From: Chitinophaga fulva | Lineage (GTDB): Bacteria; Bacteroidota; Bacteroidia; Chitinophagales; Chitinophagaceae | DNA length: 64,000 nucleotides | Direction: 5' to 3' | Assembly (NCBI RefSeq): GCF_012927205.1 | Contig: NZ_JABBGC010000004.1 | Coordinates: forward strand, 846,485-910,484 | Part shown: positions 52,741 to 61,106 of the stretch, piece by piece | Layout: each line of letters opens with the position of its first letter | How positions within the stretch are numbered: the stretch's first letter is position 1 | Program-made: the position numbers and the translations under genes | Notes under the pieces: generated by a model | Seen by the model: the letters and a program-made list of their open reading frames with translations, nothing else | Databases searched by the model: none | What the model was told of the DNA's origin: nothing

Positions 52741-53253
52741 ATGATTATTGATAAGATCATTGGCAATACCGCTACTACACCACTGGAAGGCCGTGCCACA
52801 GACCCTTTGCTGCTGGAGTGGTTTGAAACCACCAAACGCATTCAGCGCAAACATACACAACAGGGCATGGAGATAGCCATCCGCTTCCTGAAAGAAGGAC
52901 AACGCCTGCGCATCGGCGATATCCTTTATATGGACGACAGCCGAGCCGTAGTGATAGATATTATTCCCAGCGACGCGATCGTGGTCACCCCACGGTCGCT
53001 GCTGGAAATGGGCAGCGTATGTTATGAGATCGGCAACAAACACCTTCCTGTTTTCATCCAGGACGACCAGGTGCTGTTGCCCTTTGAAGAGCCCATCTAC
53101 CGCTGGCTGCTGGCCGCCGGGTACCAAACCGAAAAAGCACATACCAAACTGACCAACCTGCTGAATGCAAATGTGCAACCACATTCGCATGGCAACGGTG
53201 GCGGCAGTTCTCTTTTCTCAAAAATTATGAGCCTTGCAGCAAAAGAACGATAA
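52741..53253 (+). CDS. ureE: Urease accessory protein UreE (nickel chaperone)
   Basis: A 170-residue nickel metallochaperone. The N-terminal part fits the UreE fold and the GNKHLPVFI and DQVLLPFEEPIYRWL segments surround the conserved metal site. The C-terminal tail has only a short histidine run (PHSHG), so it lacks the long His-rich storage tail seen in some species. It brings nickel to UreG. It lies 12 bases after ureC. Confidence 0.93.
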   Translation: MIIDKIIGNTATTPLEGRATDPLLLEWFETTKRIQRKHTQQGMEIAIRFLKEGQRLRIGDILYMDDSRAVVIDIIPSDAIVVTPRSLLEMGSVCYEIGNKHLPVFIQDDQVLLPFEEPIYRWLLAAGYQTEKAHTKLTNLLNANVQPHSHGNGGGSSLFSKIMSLAAKER

Positions 53254-53257
53254 CGTC

Positions 53258-53947
53258 ATGGCAGCCAACTTCCTGGGCAGCCTGTTGCACCTCAGCGATC
53301 CTACGTTGCCGATCGGTGGCTACTCCCATTCCAATGGGCTGGAGACCTACGTGCAGCTGGGACTGGTGAACAACGTGTCTTCCGCGGAGATGTTTGTGCA
53401 GCACATGCTCACCAACAACCTGCAATACAACGATGCGGCATTTGTTTGCCTGGCTTACCGCGCCGCTGCTGCTGGTGATCTCGCTGCGTTGCTGGCACTC
53501 GATGAAGAGGCTTCCGCGCTCAAAATGCCGAGAGAGATACGGCAGGCCAGTCAGAAGCTGGGCGTGCGGCTGATGAAAATATTCAGCCGGCAGCAAAGCT
53601 ATGTGCTGGCGCAGCAATACGAGGCCGCTACCGTCGCTAAAAAAGCGGAGGGACACTATAGCATCGCATACGGACTGTATGCCTGTCTGATGGGCGTGCC
53701 GCTGCCGGAAGCGTTGTATGCTTTTTATTACAACGCGGCGGTGGGCATGGTCACCAATGCTGTAAAGCTGGTGCCGCTGGGGCAGCTGGACGGGCAGGAC
53801 GTATTGTTCCGCATGCAGCCGGTCATCCAGTCGCTGGTAAACACCACGATGACGCTGGACCGGGAACTGGTAGGCGTGTGCAACATTGGCTTCGATATCC
53901 GCTGTATGCAGCATGAACAGCTGTATTCCAGGCTTTATATGTCTTAA
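53258..53947 (+). CDS. ureF: Urease accessory protein UreF
   Basis: A 229-residue all-helical protein with the family landmarks LLHLSDPTLPIGGYSHSNGLE and the later KLVPLGQLDGQ segment. UreF joins UreD and UreG in the complex that activates apo-urease. I used the ATG at 53258, 4 bases after ureE, rather than a TTG start inside ureE. Confidence 0.93.
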   Translation: MAANFLGSLLHLSDPTLPIGGYSHSNGLETYVQLGLVNNVSSAEMFVQHMLTNNLQYNDAAFVCLAYRAAAAGDLAALLALDEEASALKMPREIRQASQKLGVRLMKIFSRQQSYVLAQQYEAATVAKKAEGHYSIAYGLYACLMGVPLPEALYAFYYNAAVGMVTNAVKLVPLGQLDGQDVLFRMQPVIQSLVNTTMTLDRELVGVCNIGFDIRCMQHEQLYSRLYMS

Positions 53948-53970
53948 CTAACAACAACGAAATAGTTATT

Positions 53971-54609
53971 ATGAGCGACAGAAAATATGTGAAAATAGGC
54001 GTGGCCGGTCCGGTAGGTTCCGGTAAAACCGCCCTGATAGAACGGTTGTCCCGTGCATTGATGAACACCTACGATATGGGTGTGATCACCAACGATATTT
54101 ATACCAGGGAAGATGCTGAATTTCTCACTAAAAACAGCCTGCTTCCGAAAGAACGCATTATCGGCGTGGAAACCGGCGGCTGCCCGCACACGGCCATCCG
54201 TGAAGATGCCAGCATGAACCTCGAAGCAGTGGATGAAATGGCAGCGCGCTTCCCCAATATTGAACTGATACTGATCGAAAGCGGCGGCGATAACCTCTCT
54301 GCTACTTTCAGTCCCGATCTGGCAGATGTGACCATCTTCGTGATCGACGTGGCGGAAGGAGATAAAATACCCCGTAAAGGTGGTCCGGGCATTACCCGCT
54401 CCGATCTGTTGGTGATCAATAAAATTGACCTTGCGCCTTATGTACATGCAGACCTCGGCGTGATGGAAAGAGATGCCCGCAAAATGCGTGCAGGCAAACC
54501 GTTTGTGTTTACCAACCTGATGTCATTACAGGGACTGGACACCGTGATTGGCTGGATTAAAAAATATGCCCTGCTGGAAGATGCCGAAGAACCGGCATTG
54601 GTAAGGTAA
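53971..54609 (+). CDS. ureG: Urease accessory GTPase UreG
   Basis: A 212-residue SIMIBI GTPase. The P-loop is GPVGSGKTAL near residue 10, the metal-binding CPH motif is in GGCPHTAIRED, ESGGDNLSATFSP is the switch-like segment and NKIDLAPYV gives guanine specificity. It delivers nickel with GTP hydrolysis. Confidence 0.97.
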   Translation: MSDRKYVKIGVAGPVGSGKTALIERLSRALMNTYDMGVITNDIYTREDAEFLTKNSLLPKERIIGVETGGCPHTAIREDASMNLEAVDEMAARFPNIELILIESGGDNLSATFSPDLADVTIFVIDVAEGDKIPRKGGPGITRSDLLVINKIDLAPYVHADLGVMERDARKMRAGKPFVFTNLMSLQGLDTVIGWIKKYALLEDAEEPALVR

Positions 54610-54626
54610 TTCGTAATTGAATTATA

Positions 54627-55448
54627 ATGAACAAACTCAATTTAATAAGCGGATATAAAAACGGGCGTTCCTGGCTGAAGGACAGCTACTGCACCCGGCC
54701 ATTCAAGTTGGCCAATGTGGGCATCTACCGACAGGACCCGGCTTTGTACCTGATGGTGATGAGCTCTTCGCCCGGTATTCTGGATGGAGATCATTACGAT
54801 ATCGATATCCGCACGGAGTCGCACAGCAAACTGCAATTGCAGTCGCAGTCCTATCAGCGGTTGTTCAATATGAAAACCGGTGCGCAGCAGCAACAGCGTA
54901 TCCACATGGAGGCACAGAGCATATTCAGCTATGTGCAGCATCCGGTGGTGCCGCATGAAAATGCGATTTTCAAATCGCATACAGTAGCGCACCTGGAAGA
55001 TGACTGCCAGTTTACTTTCGGAGAGATCATCACTTGTGGCCGCAAACATTCCGGTGAGGTGTTCCGTTTTTCCAAACTGCACAACATCACCGAAATATAT
55101 CACCGCGGGAAACTCATCCTGAAAGATAACCTGTTGCTGCAACCACAGCTGCTGCCTATGCAGGCCATCGGTCAGATGGAAGGATACACGCATCAGGCTA
55201 CATTGCTGCATATTAATACCGGTGCGGCTGATATGGAAACGCAGATGACCACCTTGCGGCAGATGCTGGAAGAAGAGCAGGGTATTATAGGCGGGGTGTC
55301 GCTGCCGGATGTCCGTTGCCTGGTAGTACGTATACTCGGCAATGGCGGAGAACAGCTGTACGACTGCCTGCGGAAAATGCAGCGTTATTTCTGGCAACAT
55401 ACCGGTGATAACGTTGTCACTGAAACACTTAAAACAGCTATCACATGA
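54627..55448 (+). CDS. ureD: Urease accessory protein UreD
   Basis: A 273-residue protein of the UreD (UreH) family. Landmarks include PFKLANVG, MVMSSSPGILDGDHYDI, LQSQSYQRLFNM, PHENAIF and the GEIITCGRKHSGEVF segment. It forms the base of the UreDFG activation complex. It overlaps the next gene by 4 bases (ATGA). Confidence 0.92.
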   Translation: MNKLNLISGYKNGRSWLKDSYCTRPFKLANVGIYRQDPALYLMVMSSSPGILDGDHYDIDIRTESHSKLQLQSQSYQRLFNMKTGAQQQQRIHMEAQSIFSYVQHPVVPHENAIFKSHTVAHLEDDCQFTFGEIITCGRKHSGEVFRFSKLHNITEIYHRGKLILKDNLLLQPQLLPMQAIGQMEGYTHQATLLHINTGAADMETQMTTLRQMLEEEQGIIGGVSLPDVRCLVVRILGNGGEQLYDCLRKMQRYFWQHTGDNVVTETLKTAIT

Positions 55449-56146
55449 ATATAGGATTAACAACGCTGGTGGTATCTGCTGTAACGATCAGTTGCCTGCA
55501 TACCGCCACCGGCCCGGATCATTACCTTCCGTTCATCGTGTTGTCCCGTTCCAAAAAATGGACGATGTCCAAGACGGTTTTCTGGACAGTACTTTGTGGC
55601 TTTGGACATATTCTCAGTTCCGTTGTTATTGGGTTGATTGGCGTATTGCTTGGCTGGCAACTGTCGAAGCTGACCTGGTTCCAGGACGTCAGAGGCAATA
55701 TGTCCGGCTGGTGCCTGCTGGGCTTTGGTGTAGTGTATTTGTTGTGGGGGCTTCGCCAGGCTTACCTCAACAAGCCTCACAAACATTTTGATGTATATGA
55801 AGGCGGCGATATCTATGTGTACGAGCACCGGCATGGGGATATCGTTTATCCGCAAAACCGTGTGAAAGTAACGCCCTGGATATTGTTCGCCATTTTTGTG
55901 ATGGGACCCAGTGAACCGTTGGTGCCGCTGCTGTTCTATTCCGGGGCACATCGTTCTTCGCTGGAAGTAGTGGTGCTGATCAGTGTTTTCACTATTACTA
56001 CCGTGCTCACCATGCTGGCCATGGTACTGATTGGCTGTTATGGCTATTCATTTCTTAAAACAGATAAGCTCGAAAGATATGTACACGCCATCGGCGGCGC
56101 TGTTGTCACCATGTGTGGCATCGGTATGGTATTCCTCGGATGGTAA
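55445..56146 (+). CDS. UreH-like metal (nickel) membrane transporter
   Basis: A 233-residue membrane protein with about six helices. The motif LHTATGPDHYLPF in the first helix is like the HxxxPDH metal site of NiCoT/UreH nickel transporters, and a histidine-rich loop (HKHFDV, EHRHGD) follows helix 3. Placed between ureD and the urea transporter with a 4-base overlap to ureD, it most likely imports nickel for the urease. A sulfite exporter (TauE-type) relation is also possible. Confidence 0.78.
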   Translation: MNIGLTTLVVSAVTISCLHTATGPDHYLPFIVLSRSKKWTMSKTVFWTVLCGFGHILSSVVIGLIGVLLGWQLSKLTWFQDVRGNMSGWCLLGFGVVYLLWGLRQAYLNKPHKHFDVYEGGDIYVYEHRHGDIVYPQNRVKVTPWILFAIFVMGPSEPLVPLLFYSGAHRSSLEVVVLISVFTITTVLTMLAMVLIGCYGYSFLKTDKLERYVHAIGGAVVTMCGIGMVFLGW

Positions 56147-56197
56147 AAAATAAATTATAATCAATCATCTTCCACATCATCACCTAAACAAATAAAA

Positions 56198-57067
56198 GTG
56201 ACACAACGGAAACCACTGGTCCTCCCTTACCTGAGGGGGGTAGGACAGATCATGCTCCAAAACAACGCCTGGACAGGTGCGCTTTTCCTGGCAGGAATCT
56301 TCTACGACTCAATCGTGATGGGCATTGCGGCTGTTGTAGCGGTTATTACCGGCACGCTGACAGCGAAACTGCTCCGTTACAACGAAAACGATATTGAGGC
56401 CGGTTTGTACGGCTTCAGTGCTACGCTGGTGGGCGTAGCGCTGACCTTCTACTTTAACCCTGTTCCGCTGGTATGGGTGGCTGTAGTACTGGGATCGGCG
56501 GTTGCCACCTGGTTACAGCATCAGTTCATTCGCCGTGGCTGGCCGGGATTTACCTTCCCATTTATCCTGGCGACGTGGATATTGTTGTACCTGTTCCATC
56601 ACGTATATATGCCGGGAGCGGCCGCCTCAGTGGCCAGTACCATGCCGGTAAACGATGACTTTACCACCGCTACCAATGGTTTCGGGGAAGTAATTTTTCA
56701 GGGCAGCGTGATAGCCGGCATTATCTTTTTTATTGCCGTGTTTATCAGTTCACCGATAGCTGCGTTGTATGGCGTATGTGCGTCCCTGTTAGGCGCGTTT
56801 ATTTCACTGGAATTTGCAGAACCGGCCATGGACATTCACATGGGATTGTTTAGCTTTAACGCTGTATTGTGTGCTATTACCTTTGCCGGCAATAAACCCC
56901 GCGATGGTATCTGGGTGTTATTTTCCGTTGTGCTCTCTGTATTGTTGGATGTGGGGATGCTGCAGCAGCATATGGCTGTGTTGACCTTCCCGTTTGTAGC
57001 CGCTTGTTGGATAACCCTTGGGATGCAGTATTTAGCACAAAAGATGGGGATAAAAATTAAAGATTAA
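56198..57067 (+). CDS. Urea transporter
   Basis: A 289-residue membrane protein of the urea transporter (UT) family. The first loop FLAGIFYDSIVMGI, the segment NDIEAGLYGFSATLVGVAL and the second-half repeat DIHMGLFSFNAVLCAITFAG fit the two homologous halves of the UT fold. The start is GTG at 56198, 51 bases after the metal transporter. It brings urea to the urease. Confidence 0.9.
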   Translation: MTQRKPLVLPYLRGVGQIMLQNNAWTGALFLAGIFYDSIVMGIAAVVAVITGTLTAKLLRYNENDIEAGLYGFSATLVGVALTFYFNPVPLVWVAVVLGSAVATWLQHQFIRRGWPGFTFPFILATWILLYLFHHVYMPGAAASVASTMPVNDDFTTATNGFGEVIFQGSVIAGIIFFIAVFISSPIAALYGVCASLLGAFISLEFAEPAMDIHMGLFSFNAVLCAITFAGNKPRDGIWVLFSVVLSVLLDVGMLQQHMAVLTFPFVAACWITLGMQYLAQKMGIKIKD

Positions 57068-57070
57068 CCA

Positions 57071-59089
57071 ATGAAGAAAGTATTACTCGCAATGGGACTG
57101 CTGTCTGCATGGCAGCAGCTGTTGGCACAACAACCGGCAGACAGCGCCCATACACAGCTGAAACAGATTGTAGTAAGTGCGCCCCGCATCGAAAAAGCGA
57201 TGATGCACATTGACCTGAAGAAGATCCCTGTCAATACCGCGCAGGACTTGCTGCGCAAGGTACCAGGATTGTTCATCTCACAACATGCCGGTGGGGGAAA
57301 GGCAGAACAGATCTTCCTTCGTGGTTTTGACTGTGACCACGGTACAGATGTTAATATTTCTGCTGATGGGATACCGGTCAATATTGTATCCCATGCACAT
57401 GGACAGGGTTATTCCGATCTGCATTTCCTTATACCGGAAACCGTGGAGAGTATTGACTTTGGCAAGGGTGCTTATTATCCCGAAAAAGGGGATTTTAACA
57501 CCGCCGGCTATGTGAATTTTGCTACGTATGATCATCTGGACAACAGCCTGATCAAGGTGGAAGGTGGTTCTTTCAATACCATGCGACTGGCAGGCGTTTT
57601 TAACCTGCTGGCAGATAAAAGCGCAGCTAAACGCAACGCCTATATTGCCACCGAGTATAACTACACCAATGGCCCATTTGATGTACAGCAGCAGTTCAGC
57701 CGCTTTAACCTGTTTGGTAAATACAACCAGTGGCTGAATGACAAGGACTATATTTCCTTCCAGGCATCCACCTTTACTTCCGGCTGGAACGCATCCGGAC
57801 AGATTCCCGAAAGGGCCGTGGCGGAAGGGCTGATCAGTCGCTGGGGCTCCATTGATCCAACAGAAGGCGGCAATACCTCCCGCACCAATGCCGCACTGAC
57901 TTACCGGCATCAGGCCAGTGCCGACGAGTCGTGGCAGAGCTTTTTCTTTTATAGCCGTTACCAGTTCAACCTGTATTCCAACTTTACCTTTTTCCTGAAA
58001 GACCCCGTGCATGGCGATGAGATACAACAGAAAGATGACCGCAGCATTTACGGGTTTGAACAACAGTACACACATGATTACACCGTTGGTAACAGCCGGC
58101 TGACCTGGCAATCCGGCGCAGGGCTGCGCCTTGATGATATCCAGGACCTGGAGCTGAACCATGTTTACCGCCGGGATACGTTGCTGAACAGGCTGGCCTG
58201 GGGCAGCGGCCGTGAAACTAACCTGCATGCCTACACGGGGCTGACCTGGCATACCGGCCACTGGCGTATTAATCCCGCTGTGCGTGTAGATCATTTTATT
58301 TTCAATTACCAGGATAAACTAAAGCCCGCCAATGGTGATCCGGGCGTAACAGCCACCCGCGTGAGCCCTAAGCTGAATTTTTCCTATTCCACCGGCAGTA
58401 TAGCACAGTGGTATCTGAAAACCGGTATGGGATTCCATTCCAACGATATGCGTGTGGTGATGCAACAGAACGGGAAAGATATATTGCCTTTTTCCGCCGG
58501 TGCTGACCTGGGCGTGGTGCTGAAACCCGTGCCTAATTTGTTGATCCAGCCTACGCTGTGGTACCTGTACCTGCAACAGGAATTTGTGTATGTGGGAGAT
58601 GAAGCGGTGGTGGAGCCTTCCGGTAAAACGCGGCGTTTGGGCGTGGACGTGAGCATGCGTTACCAGCCTGTGAAATGGCTTTATCTCGATGCCGATGTGA
58701 ACTATGCAAATGCGAGGGAGATAGGACAGCCTAAAGGAGCGAATTATATACCGTTGGCGCCGGTGCTGACCAGCACAGGCGGTATTGGTGTGAACCTGCC
58801 TATGGGCTTCTCTGCCAACCTGCGTTACCGTTATATGAAAGACCGGCCGGCGAATGAAGCCAACAGCCTCGTGGCCAATGGATATTTCGTGAACGACCTG
58901 ATGCTGGCTTACACCCATCGTCAGTTCCAATTTACTGTACAGGCACAGAACCTGTTTAACATCAACTGGAATGAGGCGCAGTTTGAAACAGAAACCCGCC
59001 TGCAGCATGAAACGGAATCTGTGACGGATATGTGTTTCACGCCAGGCACACCATTTTACCTCAAGGCAGGTGTTTCTGTAAGGTTTTAA
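57071..59089 (+). CDS. TonB-dependent receptor at the end of the urease operon
   Basis: A 672-residue outer-membrane receptor. A signal peptide (1-20) is followed by a plug domain (about 40-150) with LRKVPGLFISQHAGGGKA, then a His-rich segment (DCDHGTD, later SHAHGQGYSDLHF) and a beta-barrel ending in an aromatic VRF. No CarboxypepD_reg or STN domain is present, so it is not a SusC. It starts 3 bases after the urea transporter stop, and so is part of the urease operon. The context suggests nickel or a nickel chelate as substrate, but urea or another compound is possible. Confidence 0.88.
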   Translation: MKKVLLAMGLLSAWQQLLAQQPADSAHTQLKQIVVSAPRIEKAMMHIDLKKIPVNTAQDLLRKVPGLFISQHAGGGKAEQIFLRGFDCDHGTDVNISADGIPVNIVSHAHGQGYSDLHFLIPETVESIDFGKGAYYPEKGDFNTAGYVNFATYDHLDNSLIKVEGGSFNTMRLAGVFNLLADKSAAKRNAYIATEYNYTNGPFDVQQQFSRFNLFGKYNQWLNDKDYISFQASTFTSGWNASGQIPERAVAEGLISRWGSIDPTEGGNTSRTNAALTYRHQASADESWQSFFFYSRYQFNLYSNFTFFLKDPVHGDEIQQKDDRSIYGFEQQYTHDYTVGNSRLTWQSGAGLRLDDIQDLELNHVYRRDTLLNRLAWGSGRETNLHAYTGLTWHTGHWRINPAVRVDHFIFNYQDKLKPANGDPGVTATRVSPKLNFSYSTGSIAQWYLKTGMGFHSNDMRVVMQQNGKDILPFSAGADLGVVLKPVPNLLIQPTLWYLYLQQEFVYVGDEAVVEPSGKTRRLGVDVSMRYQPVKWLYLDADVNYANAREIGQPKGANYIPLAPVLTSTGGIGVNLPMGFSANLRYRYMKDRPANEANSLVANGYFVNDLMLAYTHRQFQFTVQAQNLFNINWNEAQFETETRLQHETESVTDMCFTPGTPFYLKAGVSVRF

Positions 59090-59142
59090 ATATACTGTAA
59101 ATGACGGATCGTTCTTAAAAAACAGCCTGAACAACATCTTAG

Positions 59143-59168
59143 CCCCGGGCTTCAGCCCGGGGTTTTTT
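59143..59168 (+). terminator. GC palindrome 4 acting as terminator of the urease operon
   Basis: CCCCGGGCTTCAGCCCGGGG at 59143-59162 is followed by TTTTTT, a textbook intrinsic terminator 53 bases after the TonB receptor stop. It is also a member of the REP-like palindrome family seen at 15444, 17688 and 41654. Confidence 0.85.
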
Positions 59169-59185
59169 GTTTATGTCATAAAAAA

Positions 59186-59208
59186 TCATTTACTTCACGT
59201 TAAAATGA
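59186..59208. promoter_or_regulatory. Inverted repeat TCATTT-n11-AAATGA near the Nudix gene start
   Basis: A 6-bp inverted repeat just upstream of the alternative ATG at 59220 and overlapping the ATG at 59205. It may be an operator for the product of the following gene, if the start is 59220. Confidence 0.3.
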
Positions 59209-59909
59209 CGCAAACAGGTATGGCGAAATTATTTCACGAATACAAAAATCCATCACTGGCGGTAGACCTTGTGATATTCGGTTATCACGATAATACACTT
59301 TCCGTGCTGTTGCTCAACAGGAAAGAGGAGCCGTTTAAAGACTGCTGGACATTGCCCGGCGGCTTTTTGCAGATGGAGGAAACATTTCTGGGCACCTGTT
59401 ACCGTATCCTGAAAACGAAGACAGGTATGGACGATGTGTTCCTGGAACAATTGTATTCATTCGATAACCCCGGGAGAGACCCTCGCGGCCGCGTTATTGC
59501 AGTGGGGTATTATGCCCTTATTAATCCTGCCCGGTTCAATATTATCGCCGGTAGCATGGCCAACGACGTGAAATGGTTTGATGTGCATAAAATGCCGAAG
59601 CTCGGATTTGACCACCGGGATATTTTCCAGCTGGCACTACAACGCCTGAAATCGAAGATCCTGTATGATCCGGTAGGCTTTGAGTTGTTGGACGAGCTGT
59701 TCACTATCACCGAGCTGCACGAGCTGTACGAGTGTATCCTGGAAACGACCATCGACCGCCGCAATTTCCGCCGCAAAATCCTGGACGCTGAATATGTGAT
59801 CAACACCGGCACCAAAAGAGAGGGGCTACAGAACCGTCACCCCGAGTTATATAAATTCAATAAAAAACTGAAAAAGAACAGTTTTCAGATCAATGTTAAT
59901 GTCTCATGA
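59205..59909 (+). CDS. Nudix-fold protein with C-terminal winged helix, NrtR-like regulator
   Basis: A 234-residue protein. The N-terminal Nudix fold (about 15-150) keeps the glycine and first glutamate of the box (LPGGFLQMEETF) but the catalytic RExxEE part reads RILKTKTG, so hydrolysis is probably lost. The C-terminal part (about 155-234) with FTITELHELYECIL and DRRNFRRKIL is the winged helix of NrtR-type regulators. Such proteins sense ADP-ribose or sugars. Two starts are possible (59205 and 59220). It overlaps the DUF4291 gene by 4 bases. Confidence 0.85.
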   Translation: MTQTGMAKLFHEYKNPSLAVDLVIFGYHDNTLSVLLLNRKEEPFKDCWTLPGGFLQMEETFLGTCYRILKTKTGMDDVFLEQLYSFDNPGRDPRGRVIAVGYYALINPARFNIIAGSMANDVKWFDVHKMPKLGFDHRDIFQLALQRLKSKILYDPVGFELLDELFTITELHELYECILETTIDRRNFRRKILDAEYVINTGTKREGLQNRHPELYKFNKKLKKNSFQINVNVS

Positions 59910-60541
59910 AACTAAAGACCGTTTCCTGGAAAAAGTTGCAGGAAACCCTACCGGCCTCCGGTAAACAGCTTATTGCCCAACAGACTGCTGATACACTGGT
60001 GGTGTATCAGGCCTTCAGACCCGCTATCGCCAATTATGCCGTTGAACACCAGGTTTTCGGCGGCAATGCCTACAGTTACGACCGTATGTCGTGGATAAAA
60101 CCCAATTTCCTTTGGATGATGTACCGTTGTGGCTGGGCTTTCAAAGAAGGGCAGGAAAGAGTACTGGCCATCCATCTCCCTAAAACTTTTTTTGAAAAAA
60201 TATTATCACAGGCGGTGCCGTCTTCTTACAAGCCCTGGCTTTTCCCAGAAAGGGATACCTGGGAGGCGACCTTAAAAGCTGGAGACGTACGCCTGCAATG
60301 GGACCCCGACCATGACCCATGGGGTAATAAGCTGGAAAGAAGGGCCATCCAGCTGGGATTGAGAGGTCCTATCCTGAAGGAATTTGGCCAGCGGCAGATT
60401 ACAGCCATTGAAGATATCACGGACTTTGTAAAGGAACAGCATGAGGTATTGCTTCATAATCCAGCTGCACTGATGGTGCCGGAGGAGAGCGTATATACCC
60501 TGGAAGATGCTGTTCTCTGTAATACCATTGATTTACGTTAA
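59906..60541 (+). CDS. DUF4291 domain protein
   Basis: A 211-residue protein of the DUF4291 family, recognised by YQAFRPAIANYAV, the RMSWIKPNFLWMMYRCGW segment (about 60-77) and LQWDPDHDPWGNKLERRAIQLG (about 130-151). No function is established to my knowledge; a link to NAD- or nucleotide-related enzymes has been suggested for such families but I cannot confirm it. It begins inside the last codon of the Nudix-type gene and is followed by an oxygenase and a phosphoesterase. Confidence 0.85.
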   Translation: MKLKTVSWKKLQETLPASGKQLIAQQTADTLVVYQAFRPAIANYAVEHQVFGGNAYSYDRMSWIKPNFLWMMYRCGWAFKEGQERVLAIHLPKTFFEKILSQAVPSSYKPWLFPERDTWEATLKAGDVRLQWDPDHDPWGNKLERRAIQLGLRGPILKEFGQRQITAIEDITDFVKEQHEVLLHNPAALMVPEESVYTLEDAVLCNTIDLR

Positions 60542-60552
60542 ACCAGTATGCT

Positions 60553-61098
60553 ATGGAAAAACATACCTACACCCCGGAGATTTTTACATTAAAGAATTTT
60601 CTTACCGCTGATGAGTGCCGGGAACTGATAGAGCGCAGCGAGGCCATGGGCTATGAAGAAGCGACGGTAGACGTGGGCGGCGGGCAGCAGCGGATGATCA
60701 AAGGTGTGCGGAATAACGAAAGGGTGTTGTATAAAGATGCAGCTTATGCTACCTTTATATGGGAAAAGTTGCGTCCCTATGCGCCGGAGGGCACTGATAA
60801 CCGTACTGCATGCGGCCTGAATGAGTTGTTCCGTTTTTACAAATACAGTTCGGGGCAGCGTTTCAAAATGCATAAGGACGGCAGTTTCGTGCGGAACCGT
60901 TTTGAAGCCAGCCAGTACACCTTTATGATTTATCTCAATGAAGGTTATACCGGCGGCAGTACTATTTTCAGAACAGGAGAAGAAGTGTTACCGGAAACAG
61001 GGATGGCGCTTATTTTTTATCATCCGTTGCTGCATGAAGGTACGCTGCTGACAGCGGGTACCAAGTATGTGCTTCGGTCGGACATTATGTATAAATAA
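60553..61098 (+). CDS. 2-oxoglutarate/Fe(II)-dependent oxygenase, prolyl-4-hydroxylase type
   Basis: A 181-residue oxygenase. The iron ligands are H107 and D109 (KMHKDGSF) and H161 (LLHEGT), and a 2-oxoglutarate-binding basic residue is K171 or R175. The FMIYLNEGYTGGSTIF segment is typical of the P4H group. It probably hydroxylates a peptide, protein or nucleic-acid side chain. It lies 11 bases after DUF4291 and 8 before the phosphoesterase. Confidence 0.87.
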   Translation: MEKHTYTPEIFTLKNFLTADECRELIERSEAMGYEEATVDVGGGQQRMIKGVRNNERVLYKDAAYATFIWEKLRPYAPEGTDNRTACGLNELFRFYKYSSGQRFKMHKDGSFVRNRFEASQYTFMIYLNEGYTGGSTIFRTGEEVLPETGMALIFYHPLLHEGTLLTAGTKYVLRSDIMYK

Positions 61099-61106
61099 AA
61101 GGAATC

